In this document: in pieces, positions 23,963 through 32,622 of the stretch
Numbering within the stretch: the stretch's first letter is position 1
Layout of the letters: each line of letters opens with the position of its first letter
Assembly (NCBI GenBank): GCA_050015455.1
Contig: JBEKBJ010000001.1
Coordinates: 80,291 to 144,290 of the forward strand
Direction: 5' to 3'
Length of the DNA: 64,000 nt
DNA from: JAGDMS01 sp050015455
Lineage (GTDB): Bacteria; Desulfobacterota; Binatia; HRBIN30
Made by a program: the position numbers and the translations under genes
Notes under the pieces: model-generated
What the model saw: only the letters and a program-made list of their open reading frames with translations
Told to the model about the DNA's origin: nothing
Databases searched by the model: none

Positions 23963-23992
23963 GCTCAATTGGGCTCAATTGGGCGATTGAGC
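23963..23992. promoter_or_regulatory. Tandem plus inverted repeat in the divergent promoter region
   Basis: Two direct copies of GCTCAATTGG (23963-23972, 23973-23982) followed by GCGATTGAGC (23983-23992), which is an inverted near-copy. It lies in the 298-base gap between the divergent kinase and kinase-like genes and could be a regulator binding site. Confidence 0.45.
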
Positions 23993-24171
23993 GCTTGGCA
24001 TGGCTTTGCTTTTTCGGTTGCCGAATCCACAAAATTCGCTTGAAAAAGTTTAAGGGGGCGTGGTAACGGTCATCATTAGTCAGAAGCAACTGCTGTGTAT
24101 GCCCGAAAGCTTGTGCAACAAGAGGGGCGATGGCTTGAGTGAGGAATTGGTTGCGACCAAAAGTTTGATCG

Positions 24172-24876
24172 GTGAACGAGCGGTTATGGAGTCTTGAAGT
24201 GGAAGGTGCATCGCGCGGAGCAACGGGTCCGATGCGTCAAGACAACCTTGATGGGACGCGCGCGGAGGACGAGGACCGGATCGTCCTGGTGCGTCCAGCT
24301 GTCGTGGAGCGCGTAGAACACGTGTTTGGAAATCTGTTTCAGCGAATCTACCACCTTGCAGATCAGGCGCGCCAGCACGACGGCGCGCCGGTAGCGCTAC
24401 TGTCCGCCAGCATCAGGGAGTTGGAAGATTTCCTGCAGTTGGTGATGGACTACTTTTCGCCCTTGCCGCTGATGTTGCAGTTCGTGCCGGCCATCGAGGT
24501 GGCGCAGAGCTTGGCGCGCGAAATCAGCGAGGCGGTGGGATGCCCGGTGAAAATCGATGGGCGGCACGCGACCGGCCGCTTGTTGGTCGATCCCGGCCGG
24601 TTGGTGCGGGCGTTCGCATTGCTGGCACGGCAACTCGGGCGTAGCGGCAATGGTTGCTTTTCCCTGGAGATACACACCGCCGTGCGGTCGTCCAACCACT
24701 CGATCGTGCTCACCATGGGCGTGCCTTCGCACTTGATTTCCAGGGGCTCGCCATCGACCGAAATGCAGTGGACGGTGGCAGAGAAGGTCTTTGAAAGCCA
24801 CGGCGGAGCTTTGACCCAATGCTCAACCGCTTCGGGAGAAGTTACGTGGGAAGTAGTGCTTCCGCTCCAGTCCTAG
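24172..24876 (+). CDS. Degenerate histidine-kinase-like protein
   Basis: 234 residues from GTG 24172; ATG 24232 is an alternative start. VERVEHVFGNLFQRIYHLADQARQ and ELEDFLQLVMDYFSPLPLMLQF resemble the two helices of a HisKA domain, but the phosphorylatable histidine motif (HExxNPL) is missing. The C-terminal half resembles a worn HATPase_c domain (LVDPGRLVRAFALLARQL, TVAEKVFESHGGALT), without clear G boxes. It overlaps the next response-regulator gene by 58 bases, the position where a partner kinase would be. It may be a pseudokinase that modulates that regulator. Confidence 0.6.
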   Translation: MNERLWSLEVEGASRGATGPMRQDNLDGTRAEDEDRIVLVRPAVVERVEHVFGNLFQRIYHLADQARQHDGAPVALLSASIRELEDFLQLVMDYFSPLPLMLQFVPAIEVAQSLAREISEAVGCPVKIDGRHATGRLLVDPGRLVRAFALLARQLGRSGNGCFSLEIHTAVRSSNHSIVLTMGVPSHLISRGSPSTEMQWTVAEKVFESHGGALTQCSTASGEVTWEVVLPLQS

Positions 24877-26294
24877 CCTTGCCGAGCACTCCCGTCCGCA
24901 TCTTGATCGTGGACGATGATCCACTCATTCGGCGTCAACTCGAAGGCCTATACATGAATCACGGCTATCCCGTCGAGTCGGCAGCCGACGCACAGGAGGC
25001 GCTGGAGCACATGAGCGGGTCGGAGTTCGCCCTGGCGCTCGTGGACCTGAAAATGCCGGGCAGCGACGGCATGACTTTGATTCGCGAGATCCGGGAACGC
25101 TGGCCGGTTGTGGATGTCATCATGATCACTGGTTACGGCAGCATCAAAGGCGCTGTCGAGGCGATGCGTCACGGTGCCTGCGATTACATAACCAAGCCGT
25201 TCGAGCCAGACGATATCTTGCTGGCGACGCAGAAGGTCCTCGAACGGCGGCGGTTGCTCGACGAGATCGAGTACCTGCGCAAACAGCTGTCGGACCGGTA
25301 CACCTTTGCCAACATGATCAGCCGGGATCCGGCGATGTTGGAGCTCTTTTCGACCATCGAGATGCTGGCACAAAGCGACGTGACCGTGGTCGTCACCGGC
25401 GAGTCCGGCACCGGCAAGGAATTGGTCGCCCGCGCCATCCACTATCAAGGCAAGCGCAAAGCGGGTCGTTTCGTCGCCATCAACTGCGCGGCGGTGCCGG
25501 AAGCCCTGTTCGAAAGCGAGCTGTTTGGGTACGAGCGGGGCGCCTTCACCGGGGCCATGCAGGACCGCGTCGGCAAGATCGAGCTGGCGAACGGCGGAAC
25601 CCTGTTTCTCGACGAGGTGGAAACTATTCCGCTGAGCATGCAGGCGAAACTCCTGCGGGTGTTGGAGGATCGCGCCATCGAGCGGTTGGGCAGCAACCGC
25701 CGGGTCAGCGTCGATATGCGCGTCGTTGCCGCCACCAACCAGGATCTCACCGGGGCCGTGGCCGCAGGTCGGATGCGAGAGGACTTCTATTATCGGATCA
25801 ATGTCGTGCCGGTGGTGCTGCCGCCTTTACGCCAGCGGATCGCGGACGTGCCGTTGTTGGCAGCGGACTTCCTCCGTAGCAACGCGATGGCGCGCGAGAA
25901 GGGTATCAACCGGGTGTCGGAAGCCGCACTGGAGATGCTCATGGGCTACTCCTGGCCGGGGAATATCCGTGAGCTCCTCAACGTTTTGGAGCGAGCCGTC
26001 CTGCGTGCCAAAGGGGACACGATTCACGAAGTCGATGTTCCTGGAGCCGAACCCAAAATATCGAAAACTCAGGACCATGCCGATTTTGGTTTGCCGCTTC
26101 GTCCTTTTCTGAAGAGAGCTGAACAACAGTACCTGACCCGTGTCCTGCAACACTATCATGGAAGCATTGCACCCTCCGCGCGGCATGCGGTGATCGATGA
26201 GGCGACGCTCCACCGCAAGATCCGCACGCACGGTTTGCGGCCCGGAGAGTTTCGCCGTAAAGCGCGCGCCGGGGCTGGGGAGGGGAAGGCATGA
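24819..26294 (+). CDS. Sigma-54-dependent response regulator, PrsR/NtrC type
   Basis: 491 residues from ATG 24819 (an internal GTG at 24846 is also possible). Receiver: acidic patch VDDD at 31-34, D76, K126. AAA+ domain with GESGTGKE, the intact GAFTGA sigma-54 loop, LFLDEVETI and R-finger region EDFYYRINVVPVVLPPLRQR. C-terminal Fis-like HTH (EQQYLTRVLQHYHGSIAPSARHA, LHRKIRTHGL). PrsR-type regulators control sigma-54-dependent polysaccharide genes at exosortase loci. A candidate sigma-54 promoter lies 120 bases downstream, before the first polysaccharide gene. Confidence 0.92.
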   Translation: MLNRFGRSYVGSSASAPVLALPSTPVRILIVDDDPLIRRQLEGLYMNHGYPVESAADAQEALEHMSGSEFALALVDLKMPGSDGMTLIREIRERWPVVDVIMITGYGSIKGAVEAMRHGACDYITKPFEPDDILLATQKVLERRRLLDEIEYLRKQLSDRYTFANMISRDPAMLELFSTIEMLAQSDVTVVVTGESGTGKELVARAIHYQGKRKAGRFVAINCAAVPEALFESELFGYERGAFTGAMQDRVGKIELANGGTLFLDEVETIPLSMQAKLLRVLEDRAIERLGSNRRVSVDMRVVAATNQDLTGAVAAGRMREDFYYRINVVPVVLPPLRQRIADVPLLAADFLRSNAMAREKGINRVSEAALEMLMGYSWPGNIRELLNVLERAVLRAKGDTIHEVDVPGAEPKISKTQDHADFGLPLRPFLKRAEQQYLTRVLQHYHGSIAPSARHAVIDEATLHRKIRTHGLRPGEFRRKARAGAGEGKA

Positions 26295-26410
26295 GGCCGA
26301 TAGGCGATCAACCTTGCAGTGATGCCAGGCCGGGGCGAGCGCCGCAGTTGCAGGTCGCACCGGTGCGAGCCGCGATCGGGGCTGAAAGCGGCGTTGACAG
26401 CGCTGCGTGC

Positions 26411-26426
26411 TTGGCACGGCGATTGT
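26411..26426 (+). promoter_or_regulatory. Candidate sigma-54 promoter of the polysaccharide locus
   Basis: TTGGCACG-GCGA-TTGT matches the -24/-12 consensus (TGGCACG-N4-TTGC) except for the final base (GT for GC). The predicted transcription start is near 26437, only about 11 bases before the ATG at 26448, which is tight for the GGGAGG ribosome site. A sigma-54 activator is encoded just upstream. Confidence 0.55.
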
Positions 26427-26447
26427 TGCCGGAGAGGGAGGCGTCCA

Positions 26448-28484
26448 ATGTATTGCGAGTTCTACCAGCTGACCGAACGCCCCTTTAACGTCACACCCGA
26501 TCCGAAGTTTCTGTATTTGAATGCCCGGTACCGCGAGGCCATCGCGTCCCTCAACTATGGCATTACGCAGCGGAAGGGGTTCGTCACGCTGATCGGTGAG
26601 GCCGGCACGGGAAAGACCACGCTGCTCAACAAGCTCCTCGAGGACTTGGACTCGAAAACGAGATCGGTCTTTATCTTCAACACCAATGTCACCTTCGAGG
26701 AGATGCTGGAGTACATTTTCGCGGAGTTCGACCTCCCCGTACACAACGGCAAGAAGCTGTACATGCTTCAACGGCTGAATACGTTTCTGCTGGACGAACT
26801 GCGGGCAGGGTCTAACGTGGCGCTGCTGATCGACGAGGCGCAGGACCTCGAGTTTTCCGTGCTTGAGGATTTACGTCTCTTGTCGAATCTGGAAACGGCG
26901 AAAGAAAAAATCCTGCAGATCGTGTTGTCTGGACAACCGGAGTTGGGGCAGAAGCTGAGCAACCCGGTTCTACGCCAGCTCCGGCAACGCATCGGCATCA
27001 ACTGCCGACTGTTGCCACTGTCCCGGGATGAAATCACCGAGTACATCCAGTACCGGCTCCAAGCCGCCGGCTGCCCGGACCTAAAGCTGTTCTCCCGTGA
27101 GGCGGTGGAGCAGATCTATCACTTCTCGCGGGGCATCCCGCGGCTGGTGAACGTCGTTTGCGATAATGCCCTGGTCATTGGCTACGCCCTTGGGAAGAAG
27201 CGGATCGGTGCCGACTTGATCACCGAGGCGGCGGCCGATCTACTCTCCAACGAGCAAACGGCGGAAGACCTCAACACACAGCCCCCTCCGGTTTCAACGG
27301 TTACCGTCAGCACGCCGTCACGCGTACGCTGGCGCCCGCGCCTCGCGGTAATGGCGCTGCTCCTGGTGGCGGTGGCGATCGGGCTGCTTTCCGGTGTGCG
27401 GACCATGCTGCAGAAGCAAGACAAGCACCTTGTAGCGGCCCCCGCGGAGCCGCTGAAGCTTGAGGTCATTCGTCCGGGGTCGCAAGCCCGAAGTGGTAGC
27501 GTCGAGTATCCAGTTGCTCGGCCGGACGACACAATGAAGGATGTGGCGGCGGCAGTCCCTGAAGCCAACCCTCCGGCTGAGGCGGGGTCGCCATCCAAGA
27601 TGATCGCTGCTGCCGAAGCCGGGCCGCCGACTGATGCCGGCAACTCCGCGCCGGGAAAGGGTCATGAAAGTGATGGCGGCGTTCGGGTAGCGGTGCAGCA
27701 GGGCGATCGTCCGGCTACCGCTGGAGTGGCCGCCGGTGGTCCAGGGGCAGCTCGGAACGGCCCGGAGGCGGCGCACGACGCGGCGGCGAGCACCAAAGGC
27801 TCAGAAGTGGCTCCCGCCGCATCTGAGCAGGGGCTTGCGGAAGAGGTCGCGGCGGCCCCTCAGGATCGTGGGCGCACGGTTGGAGCGCAGGCTGAGGAAG
27901 CAGCTCTCAACACTGATGGTGGCGAGCCGGTGGGGGAACACAAGGCACGCGAACCGGCGCCTGCGCAAGTGGCCGCTGTGGCGGATGACACCGGCATGGC
28001 AGGCGATCAGAGGTCAGGGCGATATGCTCGCTTGGAAGGGATGCCGTTCGCGGAAGTCGTCGTCCGTGGCGGCGACTCGATGTCGGCGATCGCGCTACGC
28101 AAATACGGACACGCGACCTATACAATCTTGGACCTGCTGAAGTTGGCGAATCCCGACCTGAGAGACATTAACATGATCACCATTGGCCAAAAGATCCGGT
28201 TGCCTGAGCTTGGCGATGGCTTTCCAATTCTGAGCGATGGCAGCGGCCGCTACTCACTACTGGTGTATTCAAGTCACGTGGGTGGGCGTGCCACGGCCGT
28301 TCAAAACGCGCTTCGCAGCCGCGGTTTTGATGCCCGTGTCAGCCAAGGCAGCATCGGTTACCAGAAACCGGTGTTCCGGGTCGTCATCTCGAGAGGGAAC
28401 AACCGGGAGGAACTGATTGGACTCGGACGGCAGCTGCAGAAGCTCTTCCGCGAGGACACCCGGATTGCCCAGCTGGGCGATTAG
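26448..28484 (+). CDS. ExeA-like AAA ATPase with LysM and SPOR-like C-terminus (XrtA-system type)
   Basis: 678 residues from ATG 26448 after GGGAGG; MYCEFYQLTERPFNVTPDPKFLYL is the standard start of the exosortase-associated / ExeA-type ATPase family. Walker A GEAGTGKTT at 50-58, Walker B ALLIDEAQDL. After about residue 285 comes one membrane segment (about 297-318), a long Ala/Glu/Pro-rich periplasmic linker, a LysM-like domain (about 535-585, GGDSMSAIALRKYG, INMITIGQKIRLPE) and a SPOR-like end (about 595-670). It probably links energy use in the cytoplasm to peptidoglycan at the export site. Confidence 0.85.
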   Translation: MYCEFYQLTERPFNVTPDPKFLYLNARYREAIASLNYGITQRKGFVTLIGEAGTGKTTLLNKLLEDLDSKTRSVFIFNTNVTFEEMLEYIFAEFDLPVHNGKKLYMLQRLNTFLLDELRAGSNVALLIDEAQDLEFSVLEDLRLLSNLETAKEKILQIVLSGQPELGQKLSNPVLRQLRQRIGINCRLLPLSRDEITEYIQYRLQAAGCPDLKLFSREAVEQIYHFSRGIPRLVNVVCDNALVIGYALGKKRIGADLITEAAADLLSNEQTAEDLNTQPPPVSTVTVSTPSRVRWRPRLAVMALLLVAVAIGLLSGVRTMLQKQDKHLVAAPAEPLKLEVIRPGSQARSGSVEYPVARPDDTMKDVAAAVPEANPPAEAGSPSKMIAAAEAGPPTDAGNSAPGKGHESDGGVRVAVQQGDRPATAGVAAGGPGAARNGPEAAHDAAASTKGSEVAPAASEQGLAEEVAAAPQDRGRTVGAQAEEAALNTDGGEPVGEHKAREPAPAQVAAVADDTGMAGDQRSGRYARLEGMPFAEVVVRGGDSMSAIALRKYGHATYTILDLLKLANPDLRDINMITIGQKIRLPELGDGFPILSDGSGRYSLLVYSSHVGGRATAVQNALRSRGFDARVSQGSIGYQKPVFRVVISRGNNREELIGLGRQLQKLFREDTRIAQLGD

Positions 28485-28502
28485 GTTGGGTGGGAGTGTG
28501 GC

Positions 28503-29000
28503 ATGGCTCTGCAGTGGTTTGTCGTCAGCACGAAAGGTCGCCGAGAAGAATTTGCGCAGGATCAACTGTTGCGTCGCGAGGTCGAAACTTTTCTGCCGCG
28601 GATATTGGAGCCCGTACGTTTCCGGCTCAAGCCAGTGATCGCGCCCTTGTTTCCCGGGTATTTGTTCGTTCACATCGAGATCGATGAGCAGTACTTCGAT
28701 GTGGTATGGACTCCGGGAGTCAGGCGATTCATCGGATTCGGCGCGCTCCCCTGCCCGGTGGACGATGCGGTGATCGGTTTCCTGCATGCCCGCGTAGGGG
28801 AAGAAGGAATCGTACGGATGAAGCCCGTGTTCAGGCAGGGCGACATGGTCCGCGTCACGCACGGGCCCTTTGCGGGTTTGATCGGAATCATCGAAAACCC
28901 CAGCTGTGGCCGTGACCGCGTGAGGGTGTTGATGGAGCTGTTGCGGCGCCAGACACGGGTCGACGTGCCGCAACATCTTCTTGAACGCGTGTCGGCGTAG
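28503..29000 (+). CDS. NusG/RfaH-like transcription antiterminator
   Basis: 165 residues. The NGN domain (about 4-105) begins QWFVVSTKGRREEFAQDQL and has LFPGYLFVHIEI and VRRFIGFG; the KOW segment (about 112-150) is GDMVRVTHGPFAGLIGIIENP. Specialised NusG paralogues such as RfaH and UpxY let RNA polymerase read through long polysaccharide operons. Position near the head of a 35-kb plus-strand gene run fits that role. 18 bases behind the ATPase gene. Confidence 0.88.
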   Translation: MALQWFVVSTKGRREEFAQDQLLRREVETFLPRILEPVRFRLKPVIAPLFPGYLFVHIEIDEQYFDVVWTPGVRRFIGFGALPCPVDDAVIGFLHARVGEEGIVRMKPVFRQGDMVRVTHGPFAGLIGIIENPSCGRDRVRVLMELLRRQTRVDVPQHLLERVSA

Positions 29001-29012
29001 TGGCGGAGGCTA

Positions 29013-29031
29013 GCGGGTGCGATAAACCCGC
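29013..29031 (+). other. Small hairpin behind the antiterminator gene
   Basis: GCGGGT, seven-base loop, ACCCGC. No U tract follows, so it is not a standard terminator; it could be a pause or RfaH-type recognition hairpin, but no known ops sequence was seen. Confidence 0.3.
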
Positions 29032-29129
29032 GTGGCGTGGGCGAGCGGGCAGGCTCGCGATCGAACTGCCGGGAAAGACAGCCGGGCGGTGTGGCGGAGC
29101 TATGTTTAGCAGCGGGGTCGGCTTTGGGC

Positions 29130-30986
29130 ATGAGTGATTCCGGATCCATCGTTAGGGACATGATCACGGGCAGCCTTGGCGGAGCCTGGGGAGGGGCGGT
29201 CGTAGGCCTTGCCGAAGCCACCGTGATTACAATCAGCAGCGCGCCGGGTGAGGAGTACTGGCTCTTCCCGTATGCAATCGTGAGTTACGGAATACTCGGC
29301 ATGGTGATGGGGCTGGGTTGCGCCGTCGTCGGCGCGGCCTTTGTGCCGCAGAGGGTCCGCGGCGCCATGCTTGGTCTAGGAGCAGGCGCTGCGTTCTTTC
29401 TGATCGGTTTTTCTGTTGCGCGCTATCACATCATCCAACGGGTCTTCGATGAAGAGCTGGTGACCATCTCGGGGATGGGTCTCACGGTGCATGCGGGGAT
29501 CTTCCTTTGCGTCGGTGTATTGGCGTTGGCGTTGCTGTACGGCGGTCGATGGGTGCAGCACTGCCGTAGCGGTCTCGTCCTCCCGGCGATGGCGCTGGTA
29601 GCCTGTGTCGGCGTCAGCTGCGGTGCCGCGGTGTTGACTTCGCCACATGCTCCGGAGCTGGTGGCCAGCCGGCCGCGGAGGGTCACCCCTCACATAGCGC
29701 CCAACATCATTCTGATTATTCTGGACACCTTGCGCGCCGATGCGCTCGGATCATACGGGGCCGCCGCCACGGCTAGCCCGGCGTTGGACGCCTTCGCGCG
29801 TGAAGCCGTCCGCTTCGAGAACACGTACTCGCAGTCGAGCTGGACGCGACCGTCAATCGCCACGATCCTGACCTCGCTCTATCCATCCGAGCACGGTACC
29901 ATACACAAGATGGATGCGCTGCCTGACCGAGTGACCACACTCGCCGAAGCCCTGCGCGCCAACGGCTACTGGACTGCAGGCTTCGTGAGCAACATCAATG
30001 TGGCGCCGGTTTTCAACTTTCAGCAGGGATTCGACGAATACACATATTTGGCACCGTATTTCTACTTCTGGGCGACCGACTCGGCGACGCAACTGGCGAT
30101 TTACAAGGGCTTGCGGCTCGCCCGCGAACGCTTCCTGCGCGGCCGCATCTACTTCTACAACTATTATCAAGACGCTGAGGTGGTCACCGGGGCGGTAACG
30201 CAATGGGTGGAGCACAATCCACCCACCCCGTTCTTTCTCTTCATCCACTTCATGGACCCGCACGATCCGTACTTCGAGCATCCGTACAACGGGCGGGGCG
30301 TTGCCCGGGTTTCGAATCCAGACCCTCCTGCCAGCCGGAAAGACGAGTTGCACGCGCTGTACGCTGGGGATGTCGCATACCTGGACCAGCATCTCGGCGA
30401 CCTGCTTTCCCGACTGAAATCGGCGGGCCTGTACGACAACACGATCATTGCGGTCACTGCCGATCACGGGGAGGAATTTCAGGAACACGGTGGGTGGTGG
30501 CATGGAACCACCTTGTATCAGGAGGTTGTGCATGTGCCTCTCATGGTGAAGCGGGCGCACGAGGAACGTCCCGGGCAGGTCGAATCGCATAGCGCGCGCA
30601 CGCTCGACATCGCGCCAACCTTGATGGCGGCGGCCGGACTCAAGATTCCTCGCGAGTTCCTCGGGCGAGACCTTTTCGGTCCTCCCGCCCCCGAGCCAGA
30701 GCCGCTGTTTGCCGAAGAAGAACTGGAAGGCAACGTTCTGGCTTCGCTACGCGTTGGCCCCTGGAAAGTCATCACTGCCAACGCCGACAACCCCCGTGGC
30801 CTCCAGCCCGTGGAACTGTACAACCTCGACCAAGATGCCCGCGAGCGACACAGCCTGGCGCCGACGGAGCAGGCGCGCATGGAGCAGATGCTCCAGTTGC
30901 TGGCACAAGAGCGTGCGCGAGTGAACAACCGCAACCAAGTCACGGGTCGGATGGGTCCCGACGATGTTGCTGATCATCGGTCTTGA
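29130..30986 (+). CDS. Membrane-bound sulfatase-fold hydrolase/transferase
   Basis: 618 residues from ATG 29130 (a GTG at 29037 would extend it by 31 residues). Five hydrophobic segments in the first 185 residues, then an alkaline-phosphatase-superfamily domain: NIILIILDTLRADALGSYG (metal-binding Asp), SSWTRPSIATILTSLYPSEHG, HFMDPHDPYFEH, VTADHGEEFQEHGGWWHG (metal Asp-His). In the position of the sulfatase C-x-P-x-R nucleophile it has T239 in TRPSI. A formylglycine-type sulfatase is therefore unlikely; a phosphatase or phospho-group transferase acting outside the membrane is more probable. Overlaps the next gene by 23 bases. Confidence 0.8.
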   Translation: MSDSGSIVRDMITGSLGGAWGGAVVGLAEATVITISSAPGEEYWLFPYAIVSYGILGMVMGLGCAVVGAAFVPQRVRGAMLGLGAGAAFFLIGFSVARYHIIQRVFDEELVTISGMGLTVHAGIFLCVGVLALALLYGGRWVQHCRSGLVLPAMALVACVGVSCGAAVLTSPHAPELVASRPRRVTPHIAPNIILIILDTLRADALGSYGAAATASPALDAFAREAVRFENTYSQSSWTRPSIATILTSLYPSEHGTIHKMDALPDRVTTLAEALRANGYWTAGFVSNINVAPVFNFQQGFDEYTYLAPYFYFWATDSATQLAIYKGLRLARERFLRGRIYFYNYYQDAEVVTGAVTQWVEHNPPTPFFLFIHFMDPHDPYFEHPYNGRGVARVSNPDPPASRKDELHALYAGDVAYLDQHLGDLLSRLKSAGLYDNTIIAVTADHGEEFQEHGGWWHGTTLYQEVVHVPLMVKRAHEERPGQVESHSARTLDIAPTLMAAAGLKIPREFLGRDLFGPPAPEPEPLFAEEELEGNVLASLRVGPWKVITANADNPRGLQPVELYNLDQDARERHSLAPTEQARMEQMLQLLAQERARVNNRNQVTGRMGPDDVADHRS

Positions 30987-32622
30987 TGGTGCGACCTGGG
31001 ATCTGATCGATCCGTGGATCGCGGCGGGGCGTTTGCCGCACCTTGAGCGGCTGCGCCGTCAAGGGCTATCGGGCCCGCTGGGGTCCACCGTGCCACCAGC
31101 TACGTTCCCCAGTTGGTCCACATTCATGACCGGCGTGAACCCGGGTAAGCATGGCATCTTCGATTTCACTCGACGTCAGCTGGGCACCTACAGGGTACAG
31201 TTTGTCAATGCGAGCCTCCGCAAGGCACCCACGATCTGGAAACTACTGAGCGATGCCGGCCGGCGCGTGGGCGTGCTCGGTGTGCCGGGGACGTATCCTC
31301 CCGAGGATGTGAACGGCTGCATGATCAGTGGCTTTGATACGCCGGTGACCACGCGTGCCGATGCCTCGTTTGTGAGCCCGCCGGCGCTGGCGCCACTGGT
31401 CGAGCAAATGGGCGGATTCCCGTTTGCAGACTTCCAGGAGTTCCGCGTTGGCCCGCGTTGGTATCGCATGGCCCTGGAGCGCTTGCTGCGCGGCATCGAG
31501 ACCAAGACCCGTTTGGCCAAGGCGCTCTTGCAGCAACAGGACTGGGATTGTTTTCTGCTACTGTTTGGGGAGTCGGACACGGTGGCGCATCATTTTTGGA
31601 AATTCCACGACGCCAGGTCGCCCATGTTTGATGCGGGGGGCGCCTCGGAATTCGGTGACGCTATCCTGCGGGTGTATGAAGCGCTCGATGGGGCCATCGG
31701 GACGCTGACCGGTGCGGTCTCGGCGGCAACGGTGCTCGTGGTGTCCGATCACGGCTTCGGCGGCACGAGCAGCAAGGCCGTCTATTTGAATCAGTGGCTG
31801 GCGCAGCTCGGGTTGCAACGCCGGCACCAGCGTGCCGGCTCGCGGCTGAGCGCGCGACTGAAACGCGCGGCGCTACAGTGTATCCCAGCGCACCTGCAAG
31901 CCCAGCTCTTTCGGTTGCAGCACGGCCGTTGGGCGAACTGGTTGGAGAGCCGGTCTCGCTTCGCGGGAATCGATTGGACGGGTACCCGCGCCTTCTCGGA
32001 AGAACTCAACTACTTCCCGAGTGTATGGCTGAACTTGAAAGGCCGTGAGCCACAGGGGGTGGTGGAACGCGCGGATTATCGGGCTGCGCGTGACGACATC
32101 TGCATGGCTGCTGAAGGACTTCGGGACCCCGAACACGGACGACCGGTGGTGAGGCGGGCCTGGCGGCGCGAGGAACTGTACGACGGGCCTTGGACGGAGT
32201 ACGCGCCTGACGTCATTTTGGAGTTCAATTACGACGACGGCTACACATACCGGTGCTTGCCCAGCGTGGCGGCGCGGACGTCGAAAGCTGTTTGCGTGCT
32301 GAGCGCGACCGAATGCGGGAGCGGCAAACTTGTCGGCATGAGTGGTAGCCATCGCCCGGACGGAATGTTTGTGCTCAGCGCCTCGGATGTCGCCTGGAGC
32401 CGCCGTGGCGCGGCAATCGCCGATATGGCGCCGACCATCTTGCGCTTGTGCGCCATCGACCCGCCGGCTGGCTTGGACGGAAAAGCGTTGGTCGGACCGC
32501 CGCGGTCGAGCTGCGACGCAAAGGCTTTAGACATGCAGGCGCCGGCTTCAGAACATCCGTACGACGAGGCCGAGGAACACGAAATAAGCGCGAGGTTCAC
32601 TGCGTTGGGGTACCTCGAATGA
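30964..32622 (+). CDS. Type I phosphodiesterase/nucleotide pyrophosphatase-like protein
   Basis: 552 residues. MLLIIGLDGATWDLIDPWIAAG gives the first metal Asp; VPPATFPSWSTFMTGVNPGKHGIFDF carries the probable Thr nucleophile; VVSDHGFGG supplies the metal Asp-His. No signal peptide or membrane segment is evident. Such proteins of the AlkP superfamily are common at polysaccharide loci and cleave phospho-esters; the substrate is unknown. Its ATGA stop/start overlap with the next glycosyltransferase shows tight coupling. Confidence 0.82.
   Translation: MLLIIGLDGATWDLIDPWIAAGRLPHLERLRRQGLSGPLGSTVPPATFPSWSTFMTGVNPGKHGIFDFTRRQLGTYRVQFVNASLRKAPTIWKLLSDAGRRVGVLGVPGTYPPEDVNGCMISGFDTPVTTRADASFVSPPALAPLVEQMGGFPFADFQEFRVGPRWYRMALERLLRGIETKTRLAKALLQQQDWDCFLLLFGESDTVAHHFWKFHDARSPMFDAGGASEFGDAILRVYEALDGAIGTLTGAVSAATVLVVSDHGFGGTSSKAVYLNQWLAQLGLQRRHQRAGSRLSARLKRAALQCIPAHLQAQLFRLQHGRWANWLESRSRFAGIDWTGTRAFSEELNYFPSVWLNLKGREPQGVVERADYRAARDDICMAAEGLRDPEHGRPVVRRAWRREELYDGPWTEYAPDVILEFNYDDGYTYRCLPSVAARTSKAVCVLSATECGSGKLVGMSGSHRPDGMFVLSASDVAWSRRGAAIADMAPTILRLCAIDPPAGLDGKALVGPPRSSCDAKALDMQAPASEHPYDEAEEHEISARFTALGYLE

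Noticed and set aside
23995..24010. Sigma-54-like TTGGCATGGCTTTGC in the divergent regulatory gap
   Set aside because: Only nine bases separate GG and GC; sigma-54 promoters need ten, and the spacing is strict.
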